Shown one piece after another: positions 43,085-51,873 of a DNA stretch of 64,000 nucleotides. The position numbers were made by a program, and so were the translations under genes. How positions within the stretch are numbered: position 1 is the stretch's first letter; each line of letters begins with the position of its first letter. Source of the stretch: an uncultured Bacteroides sp. (GTDB lineage Bacteria; Bacteroidota; Bacteroidia; Bacteroidales; Bacteroidaceae); the NCBI GenBank assembly GCA_949296575.1, contig CASFPE010000015.1:1-64000 (forward strand), read 5' to 3'. The notes under the pieces are model-generated. The model was not told where the DNA came from and made no database searches. It saw only the letters and a program-made list of their open reading frames with translations.

Positions 43085-44422
43085 ATGAAACAGATAAGTT
43101 ATTGGCGCAAGGCGATGCTCTTGCTGGCGGCAGGATGCACATTCTCTGCTGTTTATTCGCAGCACACGTTCACCTTGGGCGCGGAATACCGCCCGCGTGC
43201 CGAAGTCCGTTCCGGCTATTCGCAGCCGTTGGCCGAAGGATTGTCGCCCGACTTGCTGATGTTGCAGCGGGTGCGGTTGAATGCTGCTTATGGTTCAAAG
43301 TGGGTGAATGCCCGCCTGTCGTTGCAGGATGCCCGCGTGTTCGGCCAAACAGACCGCAACGGCGTGAAGATAGGCGACGGGGGCAACGCGCCTTTTGCCG
43401 TTTACGAAGCTTGGGCGGAACTGCTGTTGCCCAAAGGAGTATCGTTCCGCATCGGGCGGCAAGCGTTGAAGTACGACGATGAACGCCTGCTGAGCGTGTG
43501 CAATTGGAACAATACCGGCAGTGCGCACGACTTGGCATTGCTCCGTTGGCGTTTCCGTGATTTCAAGGCCGATGCGGGTTATGCCTACAACAACAGCCAG
43601 ACCAGCCCTTTGACGGCCGACTATGATTATGGCAGCAACTCTTTCTACCGCACGATGGCCTACCTGTGGATGTCGCAGGATTTCGGCAAGTCGGGATGGA
43701 ATGTCACGGCCTTGGCTGCTGTCACCGGCTTTCAGGAAACGAAGGACGGCAGCGACGGGAAGCCCTCATTTGCCAACCATTATAAATACACGTATGGGGG
43801 AAACGTGCAGTTCAAGCGCGAGGATGTCCCGTTCGGCCTTTATGCCACTGCCTACGGGCAAGCGGGAGAGACCAACAAAGGAGTAGACCTCCGTGCTTAC
43901 ATGCTGGCATTGAAACTGAATTACCGCGTGGTGAAACCCTTTGCATTGACGGCAGGCGCTGATTTCTTCTCCGGCACTTCGGCTGCCACGCCCGACGGCA
44001 CTTCGCACACTTTCACGGGACTGTATGGCACGAGCCACCGCTTCAACGGCTCGATGGATTATTGGACGATGAGTACCCTGCCCAAGGGCGGCCTGCTGGA
44101 TGTGTTTGTTTCCGCTGATGCCAAGGTTGGCAAGAAAGTTGCGTTGACAGGAGCTTTCCATACTTTCCGCCTGGCTCGTGAGATGGAAGGCTTGCAGGGA
44201 AAAGGGTTAGGGCATGAGATTGACCTTGATGTGGACTACCGTTTCTGTCCCTTTGCCACCATTGAAGCAGGCTGGAGTTGTTACCTTACTTCAGATTTGA
44301 CGAATGCCGTGCGGGGCGTGACGGGCATCGATGCGCCCACGAAAGACACGGCCACACGCTTTGCCCAATGGGCTTACGTGTCGCTCACCATCACGCCGGA
44401 GTTCCTGAACCTGAGGTTCTGA
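43085..44422 (+). CDS. Outer-membrane porin of the pst operon
   Basis: A 445-residue protein with a signal peptide (AMLLLAAGCTFSAVYSQ) and a beta-barrel pattern of alternating residues, aromatic girdles and a C-terminal Phe (EFLNLRF). The start TFTLGAEYRPRAEVRSGY and FRIGRQALKYDDERLL are typical of alginate-export/AlgE-like porins. It begins 19 bases after pstB and is likely co-transcribed, so it is probably the outer-membrane entry for phosphate; that substrate is inferred from position only. Confidence 0.85.
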   Translation: MKQISYWRKAMLLLAAGCTFSAVYSQHTFTLGAEYRPRAEVRSGYSQPLAEGLSPDLLMLQRVRLNAAYGSKWVNARLSLQDARVFGQTDRNGVKIGDGGNAPFAVYEAWAELLLPKGVSFRIGRQALKYDDERLLSVCNWNNTGSAHDLALLRWRFRDFKADAGYAYNNSQTSPLTADYDYGSNSFYRTMAYLWMSQDFGKSGWNVTALAAVTGFQETKDGSDGKPSFANHYKYTYGGNVQFKREDVPFGLYATAYGQAGETNKGVDLRAYMLALKLNYRVVKPFALTAGADFFSGTSAATPDGTSHTFTGLYGTSHRFNGSMDYWTMSTLPKGGLLDVFVSADAKVGKKVALTGAFHTFRLAREMEGLQGKGLGHEIDLDVDYRFCPFATIEAGWSCYLTSDLTNAVRGVTGIDAPTKDTATRFAQWAYVSLTITPEFLNLRF

Positions 44423-44702
44423 AAGAAAGCATGACTACACCATGTTCCGTAAATGCGTATGGCAGAGATGATTTAGGCCGTTTTATGCGGGATGTCGTCA
44501 CAAATTGTGACCTCAAATGTTCAAATTCATCTTTAGAAAGTTCAAACATGAAATCAATAGGAAACCTTTTTCTATTTCTTCTGACGGATTGTTTCAATAC
44601 CTTTGTTTCCATTCCATACATATCCGCCAAATCAAAGTCCAGCATCACCCGCTGCCCTCTGATTTCATATATCTTGCTTTGTATTTGTTCGAGTTGGTTC
44701 AT
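44391..44702 (-). pseudogene. Truncated ORF6N-domain protein
   Basis: Residues 1 to about 93 from the ATG at 44702 match the ORF6N (KilA-like) DNA-binding domain closely: SKIYEIRGQRVMLDFDLADMYGMETKVLKQSVRRN, RFPIDFMFELSKDEF, LRSQFVTTS, LPYAFTEHGVVMLS. Family proteins continue for 70 or more residues. Here the frame runs into the 3' end of the porin gene on the other strand and ends with an unrelated SFRTSGSGTPA. The gene has lost its C-terminal part, probably by a deletion or insertion next to the pst operon. Confidence 0.8.
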
Positions 44703-44744
44703 GGAACATTCTATTTTATGTACTGCTTGCAAAAATAAGAAATT

Positions 44745-44774
44745 GTTCCGGCAGATGAATCCATCTGCCGGAAC
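44745..44774. terminator. Perfect 13-bp hairpin
   Basis: GTTCCGGCAGATG (44745-44757), 4-nt loop, CATCTGCCGGAAC (44762-44774). It lies between the ORF6N remnant and the fimbrial operon end; no long T-tract, so its role as terminator is tentative. Confidence 0.5.
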
Positions 44775-44813
44775 AAACACACTTCTTGACTTCTTGACTT
44801 CTAAATTCTGACT

Positions 44814-44877
44814 ACTATCTACTATCTACTATCTACCGGCTACTGACCACCGGCAACAGACGCGATGAATCGCGTCT
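44814..44877. repeat. Heptamer repeat and palindrome at fimbrial operon end
   Basis: Three tandem ACTATCT units (44814-44834) are followed by a perfect palindrome with 9-bp arms, AGACGCGAT and ATCGCGTCT (44858-44877), three bases before the stop of the DUF4906 gene. It probably ends the fimbrial transcript on the minus strand. Confidence 0.6.
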
Positions 44878-44880
44878 CTA

Positions 44881-47286
44881 CTAATAGCTTGCCCGCTGCA
44901 AGTCGGTGCGGAAGGCACGGATGCGCATCTCCACGTTGCGGCGCGAAGCTTTTCCCAGCGTGCCGTTGTTGTCCGTGTAATAATCGTTTGCCCCGCTGTG
45001 GGCATAGCGGTCGTCGCGGTTGGCCGCTTCTGGGTTCACTACCTTTGTGCCACGCGCATAGTTCACGTCTTGTTGCCATTCCCATACGATGATGTCATGC
45101 CTTTCTTGCCCAGAGGCCGACGACCAATAGAAGTTGCCTTGGAACTCCGGATAAACGGGGTAGTATTCCGTGAGAGCGTTCTCCATGTCACGGATGCCCG
45201 GCAGGAACCACTTCGTGTGGCTGGAAGTCATCGTCACGTCCGTTTCGCGGCCAAGCCAGTTTGTATTCACGGTATATTCACGGGGCAACGTTCCGTCGTT
45301 ACTGCGCTTGTTGCGGTTGGAGCAGTATTGGAAGGCAGAAACCAACTCGGAGTCCAAAATGATGCCTGGCATGTCGAGGTAGCGGCCCGCGATATAGCTG
45401 GTGTAAGCCCACCCGCTGCGGTAGTTGTTGTAGAACTCGTTCTCATTCTCGATGTCGAGAATCTCCGTGCCATACAATGTCGGCGCCCATTGCAACCCGT
45501 CATAGATTTGCCCGGTGGTGAACTCATTGAGCGGGTCGTAGTGTTCCAGATATTCTTCGTAGGCTTCCATGTAGATGACGGAAGGGCTGGGAGTGCTTTC
45601 ACCTTCGTATGGTTCTCTCGTCACCGGCACCAAGTGTGTTTGGCGGATGAGCAATGTGCGGCGGCTTTGCTCCACGCCGTTTTCTTTATAGACCAAGGTG
45701 ACGGTGGCTTCGCGATCCACCAAGGCCGGGTTCAGGTTCTCGTCCAGATAGAAATAGATGCGGTCGCGGTGGCCCACGCCGGTGATTTGCGTGTTGTTGA
45801 CCAAGGTTTGGGTCACGAGGTTGCAGGTGAAGTACTTCCGCTTGCCGTTGCCTGCATGGTAGGCCTGGTTGGGATAGGTGATGTAGTCCGTACTGTTGGG
45901 TGCCGTGCCTGCGGCCATCTGTTCGGAAGTGATGTGTTCCATGCGGATCCACGGCTGTCCTTCGTGGTCGAGGTCTCCTTCGGTGAGGATGACATCCATC
46001 GTAGGCGACAAGGTTTCATCCGCAAAGAGATAGACATCCATGGGCGTGACGCAGAAATGCGCGTCGTGGTTCTGTTCGCGCAGCATGGCGATGTAGTACT
46101 TGTTGTTGTCGGAAGTGACATTCACCCGCGCGTCGAACGTGATGTGGTCGGGGTTTTGGTCTTGCGCCTGGGTCAGCCCCACGATGGAGATGTCGTTCTT
46201 GTATTGGTGGTTGCGGCGCACGGTGAAGTCGTTCGTGTGGTTGGCGCCGAGGTAGAGCGTGTAGCGCACCTCGTAGGTGGAGCTTCCCGTTCCGCTTTCG
46301 TTGTAGGTAGAATAGTAAGCATGCAGCTGCACGGCAGTGGCATTCTCCGCATCGGCCAGCAAAGGTTTGTAGCGTTGCTTTTCAGCTTCGCTGATGGTGG
46401 GTGGGTAGTCGTAGCTGTCGGCAGCGGGCTGCTGCACGTTCTCGAACAGGTAGAACGAGAAACTGATGCTGCCGTTGCGGTTGTAGATGGCGTTTCCGGT
46501 GTAGTTGCTTGTGATGGTGTCCAGCTCCGCCCGTGCGAAATCGCCCGTCCATGCTCCGGCGGCAGGCTCGGCAAACGACACTTTGCGCGGCACGTTCAGC
46601 ACCGTCCAGTCCACCAGGCGCATGGCAGGAAAGTTGTTCTGCGTGATTTCAGAATTCAACTGGATGCTGACATCCACCCTTGCCATCAACGCTTCCATGG
46701 TGATGATTTGGCTGTTGGTCCCGGCTGAGAAATCGATGTCCACATGCCCCATCATGGGCATGCCGCCATCGGGGAGCCGGAGGTTCACGCCGCTTTCCGG
46801 GCGGTAAATGTATTGCTGCATGACTTGAAGCGGCGTGCTGTTGCCGTCGGATTCAAAGTCGTCAGGGATGTTGTTGCCGTTGAGGTCGGAAAAGGTTTCC
46901 GGCACGAAATTGGCCAAGGCATACACGGTGACGGCACTGTGGCCGTTTTCGCGGATGGCATTGCGGTCCACTTTCACGGTGCTTTGTTCCTGGAACGTCT
47001 GCCAGCCGAGGAAACGTCCCTGGTATTCCGTGAGGAATTGCCCGGTGTTGCTGTCGAAGAAGAAGAGGTCCAAGCGGTTGATGGCCTTTTCGGCATCGGT
47101 CTTGTTGTCGGCGGCGCGGGTCACCTTCAGTTTCTCCATCGGGTCGGTTTCGAAAGTAAGGGTGAAACTGCCGGGGTCGCCGGAGGGGCCGACGTTCACC
47201 AAAGGGTCGTCCATGCAGGCCGTCAGGCAAAAGATAGCGGTTGCCCAAAGCATTGCTGCGGTATGTCTGTCAAAAAACTGTGCCAT
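44881..47286 (-). CDS. DUF4906 fimbrial accessory/tip lipoprotein
   Basis: An 801-residue lipoprotein (lipobox LTAC, Cys 24). After a fimbrillin-like N-terminal part (KLKVTRAADNKTDAEKAINRLDLFFFDSNTG) comes the long DUF4906 region, and the C-terminus (FYWSSASGQERHDIIV ... RRNVEMRIRAFR) matches the FISUMP-like end of such proteins. DUF4906 proteins close FimA/Mfa-type fimbrial operons and resemble the accessory proteins that form fimbrial tips in Porphyromonas. Last gene of the operon. Confidence 0.87.
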   Translation of the reverse strand: MAQFFDRHTAAMLWATAIFCLTACMDDPLVNVGPSGDPGSFTLTFETDPMEKLKVTRAADNKTDAEKAINRLDLFFFDSNTGQFLTEYQGRFLGWQTFQEQSTVKVDRNAIRENGHSAVTVYALANFVPETFSDLNGNNIPDDFESDGNSTPLQVMQQYIYRPESGVNLRLPDGGMPMMGHVDIDFSAGTNSQIITMEALMARVDVSIQLNSEITQNNFPAMRLVDWTVLNVPRKVSFAEPAAGAWTGDFARAELDTITSNYTGNAIYNRNGSISFSFYLFENVQQPAADSYDYPPTISEAEKQRYKPLLADAENATAVQLHAYYSTYNESGTGSSTYEVRYTLYLGANHTNDFTVRRNHQYKNDISIVGLTQAQDQNPDHITFDARVNVTSDNNKYYIAMLREQNHDAHFCVTPMDVYLFADETLSPTMDVILTEGDLDHEGQPWIRMEHITSEQMAAGTAPNSTDYITYPNQAYHAGNGKRKYFTCNLVTQTLVNNTQITGVGHRDRIYFYLDENLNPALVDREATVTLVYKENGVEQSRRTLLIRQTHLVPVTREPYEGESTPSPSVIYMEAYEEYLEHYDPLNEFTTGQIYDGLQWAPTLYGTEILDIENENEFYNNYRSGWAYTSYIAGRYLDMPGIILDSELVSAFQYCSNRNKRSNDGTLPREYTVNTNWLGRETDVTMTSSHTKWFLPGIRDMENALTEYYPVYPEFQGNFYWSSASGQERHDIIVWEWQQDVNYARGTKVVNPEAANRDDRYAHSGANDYYTDNNGTLGKASRRNVEMRIRAFRTDLQRASY

Positions 47287-47306
47287 TTCCTTATCGGTTT
47301 CTTCGG

Positions 47307-48569
47307 TTATTCAAATAAGATGTCGTCGTTGCCTTCGTTGCCGTCGCCGGCTTCGCCGTCCTCCCATGTATCATCGCCCTCCATGATCAGCACGAAGGCA
47401 TCGCCCACCCAGTTCAGTTGGGCGGTGTAGCGCGTGCCGGGCCGCGGGTTGAAGTTGCTGGGGCGTTCCAGCGGTTCTTCCTTGATGCTGCCGTCCCCGA
47501 ACCGGTATTTCACCAGCAGCCTCCGTTCCTGCCCGTTCGGCCCTAAGAACCCGAGGCTTTCAATGCCCGCTAATAAGCGGATGTATTTCTCCGGTTCCAA
47601 GGAGATGCTGCCTGCGCTGCCGTCCTGCTGCCAAGGGATGACAGTGCCTCCGGCGCTGTCAAACAGCGTGTAAGTTCCGCTATACAAGCCGTCATTGCTG
47701 TCGGAATAAGAGACGCTTGCGCCGCTGCCGCCGGTGAAGTCGACCGTTACGGTGCGGTAGAACGTGCCTTGCAGCTTGATGGAATAGAGCGTGAGGTCCT
47801 GCCCATCCTTCGGGCCGGTGGTGTTGTTGTCCTGCACCTGGCTGTAGTTGTTCACTTGGAATCCTAATCCTATCAGGATGTGGTTGAAGTTGAAGTTCAC
47901 CATGCCGTCGCCCCGGCGCATGTCTGTTTCCATGGCCAGCATGGGGTCGGGCGTCCGGGTGTCATCCAAAGCGGCGTTGGCATTGTTCCCGGAAAACGGC
48001 ATGCAGTAAGTGAACACCGGCGCGCCGGCTTCGTTGGCTGCGGCCGGCGTGATGCGGAAGCCGCCGTTGCCGTCGTCAGGGTTCGTGTCGAAAGGATAGA
48101 AGGCGAAGAACGAGTAGCGGAAATTATCCGTGTTGGTCAACGCATCGCTGATGCCTTCGTTGCCCGTTCCGTCGCTGTACCACCGCCGGGGATTGTCGTA
48201 AGTGCATACGCCGTTGGCGCTTACGTTCACTTGCCTGTTGTAGAACACGGCGGGCGGCGCCATTTCTTTCTTCAAAGCCCATGAGCCGGTGCCCGAGTTC
48301 GGGTTCAGTTCCGTGTTGCTTCCCAACTCGTAAGACAGGCAGTATCCCAACACGCCGAACGGCTCGCCCAGCGGGTAATCATCGTGGAAGCCGTCGGTGG
48401 CGGCGCGGGTCTCCACCGTCAGGGCAGGCATGCCGAAGGTGATGTATTCGGCAGGATGGGGGCGGAATGCCGGTTCTTCCTGCTCGCAGGCCGCGAAAGC
48501 CACGGCTGCCGCCAGCAGGAGGGCGGCGCATTGCCCGGTTGCCCGTATGTTCTTGTTCCTTTCCTTCAT
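47307..48569 (-). CDS. Fimbrillin-family lipoprotein (accessory)
   Basis: A 420-residue lipoprotein (AAAVAFAAC lipobox, Cys 28) of the fimbrillin-A-associated anchor type: an N-terminal strand domain with VETRAATDGF, where Arg could be cut by a trypsin-like protease to free the donor-strand groove, and later KVNFNFNHILIGLGFQV-like and RRLLVKYRFGDG segments. The ATG at 48569 is chosen because it directly precedes a signal peptide; the open frame to 48851 overlaps the next gene. Confidence 0.83.
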   Translation of the reverse strand: MKERNKNIRATGQCAALLLAAAVAFAACEQEEPAFRPHPAEYITFGMPALTVETRAATDGFHDDYPLGEPFGVLGYCLSYELGSNTELNPNSGTGSWALKKEMAPPAVFYNRQVNVSANGVCTYDNPRRWYSDGTGNEGISDALTNTDNFRYSFFAFYPFDTNPDDGNGGFRITPAAANEAGAPVFTYCMPFSGNNANAALDDTRTPDPMLAMETDMRRGDGMVNFNFNHILIGLGFQVNNYSQVQDNNTTGPKDGQDLTLYSIKLQGTFYRTVTVDFTGGSGASVSYSDSNDGLYSGTYTLFDSAGGTVIPWQQDGSAGSISLEPEKYIRLLAGIESLGFLGPNGQERRLLVKYRFGDGSIKEEPLERPSNFNPRPGTRYTAQLNWVGDAFVLIMEGDDTWEDGEAGDGNEGNDDILFE

Positions 48570-48601
48570 GTTTCTTTCTCCTCTTTCTTCTTGGGTTTTC
48601 C

Positions 48602-49624
48602 TTATTCCACCACGATGATGCCTCCGGCGGCTTCGTCCCACGCATTGGCGGTGGGCGTGCCGAACAGGATGTGGTCGCTGTCCATGATGGTGAATGTGTA
48701 CAGGTAATGCTTGCCCGGTTCCCATTGCCTCAAGAAAGCGTCCAGGTGGATTTGTTCCGTATGTTCGGTGAACGTGCTGCCATTGGCCGATGTGCGGTAG
48801 GTGACATCGAAGACCACTGCCGTGCCGACTTCGCCCGGCCACACGAAGCAATCCTCCATCACGATGCTCGACGTGCCGTCTGCGGGCAGGGCGGTGGCCG
48901 CGTTGTTATGGTATAAAGAGTTGCTGCCGGTGGTGAGGTTTCCCGTGGGCGTCCAGCCATAAGCGGGCGCGGTTGCCGTGCCGTTGGCCTCGTAGTTGCC
49001 GGAGGGCCGGATGCCGTAGAAGCGGACTTCGGTCACTTCAGCCGTGAATTCCGGCAGCAAAGCCAAGGTGGCGGGGTCGATGCGTCCGGCAAAAGATATC
49101 CGCGCGAGCAGGTGGCGGAAGGTGAACTTCACGGGCTGCGGCGCGTCGCCCGGCAAGCCGGTGGCAGATGCTGCCATGAGGTCGACGGCAGAATCCACCG
49201 GGAAATTGCGGATGGCAAGCGTGCCGTCCTCTGCATAGCTGGCAGCCGCGCCGCCGGCTTGCGCGGCCAGGTCGGCGGTTTCCGGGTAGAGGGCATGGAA
49301 GTCATACGTTTCGCCGGCTTGCCAGTAGCGGTAGCCTCCCTCGTAAGTCCATTGCCCGCCGGTGTTGGCGACGGGAGTGGGGGTGGCGTTGTCGTCGGCA
49401 AACACGGGCGTTCGTGCCGTGGCTGCCGTGGCATTTTCGTGCCAGGCCCACACGGAGAAGCGGTCGCCCTCGGCAAAACTTTCCACGGCGGCGCGGGTCA
49501 ATGCGGGGGAGCGGAAGCAGATGGCATCGTTGCTTTCGCCCTCATCCAGCACATCGGTGGCGGTGCATGCGCTCATCAGCACGGCCATGCCTGCTGCCCG
49601 CCAAAGCCTGCTGCCTTTTTTCAT
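48602..49624 (-). CDS. Fimbrillin-family lipoprotein (accessory)
   Basis: A 340-residue lipoprotein (SRLWRAAGMAVLMSAC, Cys 20) with the fimbrillin pattern: CFRSPALTRAAVESFAEGDRFSVWAW, then YRYWQAGETYDFHALYPE, and KFTFRHLLARISFAG. It lies after the terminator that follows the major fimbrillin, so it should be made at lower level. ATGs at 49648 and 49654 would lengthen the signal peptide. Confidence 0.83.
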   Translation of the reverse strand: MKKGSRLWRAAGMAVLMSACTATDVLDEGESNDAICFRSPALTRAAVESFAEGDRFSVWAWHENATAATARTPVFADDNATPTPVANTGGQWTYEGGYRYWQAGETYDFHALYPETADLAAQAGGAAASYAEDGTLAIRNFPVDSAVDLMAASATGLPGDAPQPVKFTFRHLLARISFAGRIDPATLALLPEFTAEVTEVRFYGIRPSGNYEANGTATAPAYGWTPTGNLTTGSNSLYHNNAATALPADGTSSIVMEDCFVWPGEVGTAVVFDVTYRTSANGSTFTEHTEQIHLDAFLRQWEPGKHYLYTFTIMDSDHILFGTPTANAWDEAAGGIIVVE

Positions 49625-49744
49625 GAAGCCGGTTCCTTTTGTTGCCATATACATTTCTTTATCATTGCATGGTGGCTATAAGGGGACATTCAACCCCTTA
49701 TAGCCTGTGAGGTTCCAATAACCTCCTGAAAAACAAAAACGATG

Positions 49745-49789
49745 AAAAAAGGAGGTTGCCTGCCCGCTTGCGCTTTCGCGGGCAACCTC
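49745..49789 (-). terminator. Terminator inside the fimbrial operon
   Basis: On the minus strand GAGGTTGCC (49789-49781) pairs with GGCAACCTC (49760-49752), with an extra inner stem, followed by six T's (49750-49745). It lies just past the shaft fimbrillin gene and would let only part of the transcription reach the accessory genes. Confidence 0.8.
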
Positions 49790-49807
49790 ATGGAATTGCT
49801 CGCGCAA

Positions 49808-50773
49808 TTAGTTTTGGTTTGTCAAAGCGCCCTCGTTGTCTGTTGCAGAACCGGTTGTCCAGTTGGTCTCATCCCATGCCGTAACGGTCGGCTCGGCGAA
49901 CGTGATGATGTCCATGTTGGCACCCGTGATGGTGGCGATGTAGTTGTACTTGTAGCCCGGCTGCCATGTAGCATCCGTGATGGTGGCCTGCAAGTTCTTC
50001 GTTACATTTACGTCTCCCCCGTTGTTCAACGTGGCCGTGAATTTGACAGTCAATGAAGTGGTCTGCGGGATTACGACGAACGGGTCGCTCTCGCCGGCTG
50101 CGGAGGATTCGGTGGTGAATTCTGCTGCGTTGCTCAATGTGGCAGGCGTGTCCAAGTCGTCCCATGCAGCCGTGCCGTTGTAGGTCAAGTTGCCTTGGCC
50201 GTTCAAGCCGGTTACTGTGAATTCGCTGATGGTGATGGCATTGGCATCGTCACCCAATTCGCTCTGGATGGTGAACTTGATCATCGACAGTGCGTGCGCG
50301 AAGTTGAATTCCACCGGCACGTTGCTGCTGGCCAAATCATTCGCATTGCTGGCGATGGACACCACCAAGTCTTTCTGCACGCTGGCGTTGTAGTCGGTGA
50401 TGGTCAAGTCAGAGCCGTCCCAATTTACATCGACCGTAGTGCTTGCATTATTGGCTGCGCCGCCGTCAGAGTATGCAGCGAAGTCATACGTTCCTGCTGT
50501 CCATTGCTTCAGGTCGTCGTAAATCCACGTGCCTTCCGTGCCGCTTTCGTACACTCTTTCGCCCGTGAAAAGCGAGCCATTATTGTACCGACCGTACACA
50601 TAGAACTCTTTGATGTTGTCGGTGGTCACGTCCGTCACGGCTTTGGTTGCGTTGCCTACGAACGCGCCTTTGAAACTCAGCATGCGGCTGTCGGCCACTT
50701 CGATGGTTTCTTCATTGGTGCAGGCCGTGAATGCTGCCACAGCCAAACCCATCAATAACAAACTTTTCTTCAT
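49808..50773 (-). CDS. Major fimbrillin-like lipoprotein (probable shaft)
   Basis: A 321-residue fimbrillin with lipobox FTAC (Cys 18). It has the FimA/Mfa1 pattern: MLSFKGAFVGNATKAVTDVTTDNIKEFYVYGRYNN, then WTAGTYDFAAYSDGG, VPVEFNFAHALSMIKFTI and a C-terminal WQPGYKYNYIATITGANMDIITFAEPTVTAWDE. The composition (Asn, Thr, Ala rich, very few Cys) and the strong terminator after it suggest the abundant shaft subunit. The ATG at 50773 begins a clean signal peptide. Confidence 0.86.
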   Translation of the reverse strand: MKKSLLLMGLAVAAFTACTNEETIEVADSRMLSFKGAFVGNATKAVTDVTTDNIKEFYVYGRYNNGSLFTGERVYESGTEGTWIYDDLKQWTAGTYDFAAYSDGGAANNASTTVDVNWDGSDLTITDYNASVQKDLVVSIASNANDLASSNVPVEFNFAHALSMIKFTIQSELGDDANAITISEFTVTGLNGQGNLTYNGTAAWDDLDTPATLSNAAEFTTESSAAGESDPFVVIPQTTSLTVKFTATLNNGGDVNVTKNLQATITDATWQPGYKYNYIATITGANMDIITFAEPTVTAWDETNWTTGSATDNEGALTNQN

Positions 50774-50844
50774 AAAACACAAAAATTTAAATTAAACAAT
50801 ATGGTTGATTCATGTCTTCTTTTTTCATTTCCCTCCTTCTTCCT

Positions 50845-51873
50845 TCACGACAGCGGGGGCAGTTCCACGTCCTGGTATTCGCCCCATCCGTCCACATTCA
50901 CCTCGAAACCTCCGCCTCCGGCATCTTCCGGCGTGATGACAATGTCTTTGACCACAATGACCCCTCCGCGCGGCTGACGCTCCATTTGCTCGGTGATGTC
51001 GAATTCAAAGGTCTTTATCTTGCCGTTGCCGAGCCGCACTTCCAGGTTCATGCTGTACGTGCGCGGCGCACGGGTAGGTTCATAGAAGTCGCCGGGATGG
51101 TCGGGCACGCCGAAAGATTGCACCAAGGCCATGGCGCCGAAGTCCTCCATGGTGCAGTCGTAGAGCAGGGTGGCCGCCTTGCTTCCGGTGTGGCCGTCCT
51201 GAAGATAGACCGACTCGGCCATGCCCGCGATGGCTCCGCGAGCCAAAGCCACGTACTGCTGCCCGGCAGCAAACTCGTAGCGCACCAGGTAGGTGTAGGT
51301 GAGCGGACGCATGATGACGGGCAGTTCCGTGTCGGTGAAGCTCTTCTTGGCCTCATATTTTTCCACGAAAGCCCCGAAGAGCATGTCGGGCGGCGTGATG
51401 GTGCGCTCCTCTCCATGCAGTTCCTTGAAGCCTCCCCGCGTTCGGGTACGGGTGGATGCCGTGGCCGTGGCCGCCGATGGAAGGTCGTTGAACACGATGT
51501 ATTCCGTGTCGTTGTTGTAGAACAACAGGTCGTGCGTGCCTTCGGGCATGTAGAGGCGGCCCCCTTCCGGCGGAAGGTTGTATTCGCTTCTGCCGCCGTC
51601 TTCCTTGTAGACAATGGCGCGGATGCCGTCCGGCACTTCAGGGTGCAGGGACTCGTAGGGCAGCCAATGGGCGGGCCACCGGCTTTCCCAATCGATTTCG
51701 TAGGCGCGGTGCCACAGGATTTCCCAGTCGGCCGCCACGTAGGTGCGCACGGCGTAGCCATGCTCGTCGTGGTCGTAGCACAAGTCCTTGCGGCAGCCTG
51801 CCAGCACGGGCAAGGCGGCCAGCATCGCCCAAACGGCAGGCGAGGAGATGCGGTGCAGGAATTTCCGTGTCAT
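50845..51873 (-). CDS. DUF5119 lipoprotein of fimbrial operon
   Basis: A 342-residue lipoprotein (VLAGC lipobox) with the DUF5119 pattern: CRKDLCYDHDEHG, VAADWEILWHRAYEIDW, LPPEGGRLYMPEGTHDLLFYNNDTEYIVF. DUF5119 proteins are regular members of FimA/Mfa-type operons in Bacteroidales, resembling anchor or length-control proteins; the precise function is not proven. The ATG at 51873 overlaps the preceding stop (ATGA). Confidence 0.87.
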   Translation of the reverse strand: MTRKFLHRISSPAVWAMLAALPVLAGCRKDLCYDHDEHGYAVRTYVAADWEILWHRAYEIDWESRWPAHWLPYESLHPEVPDGIRAIVYKEDGGRSEYNLPPEGGRLYMPEGTHDLLFYNNDTEYIVFNDLPSAATATASTRTRTRGGFKELHGEERTITPPDMLFGAFVEKYEAKKSFTDTELPVIMRPLTYTYLVRYEFAAGQQYVALARGAIAGMAESVYLQDGHTGSKAATLLYDCTMEDFGAMALVQSFGVPDHPGDFYEPTRAPRTYSMNLEVRLGNGKIKTFEFDITEQMERQPRGGVIVVKDIVITPEDAGGGGFEVNVDGWGEYQDVELPPLS

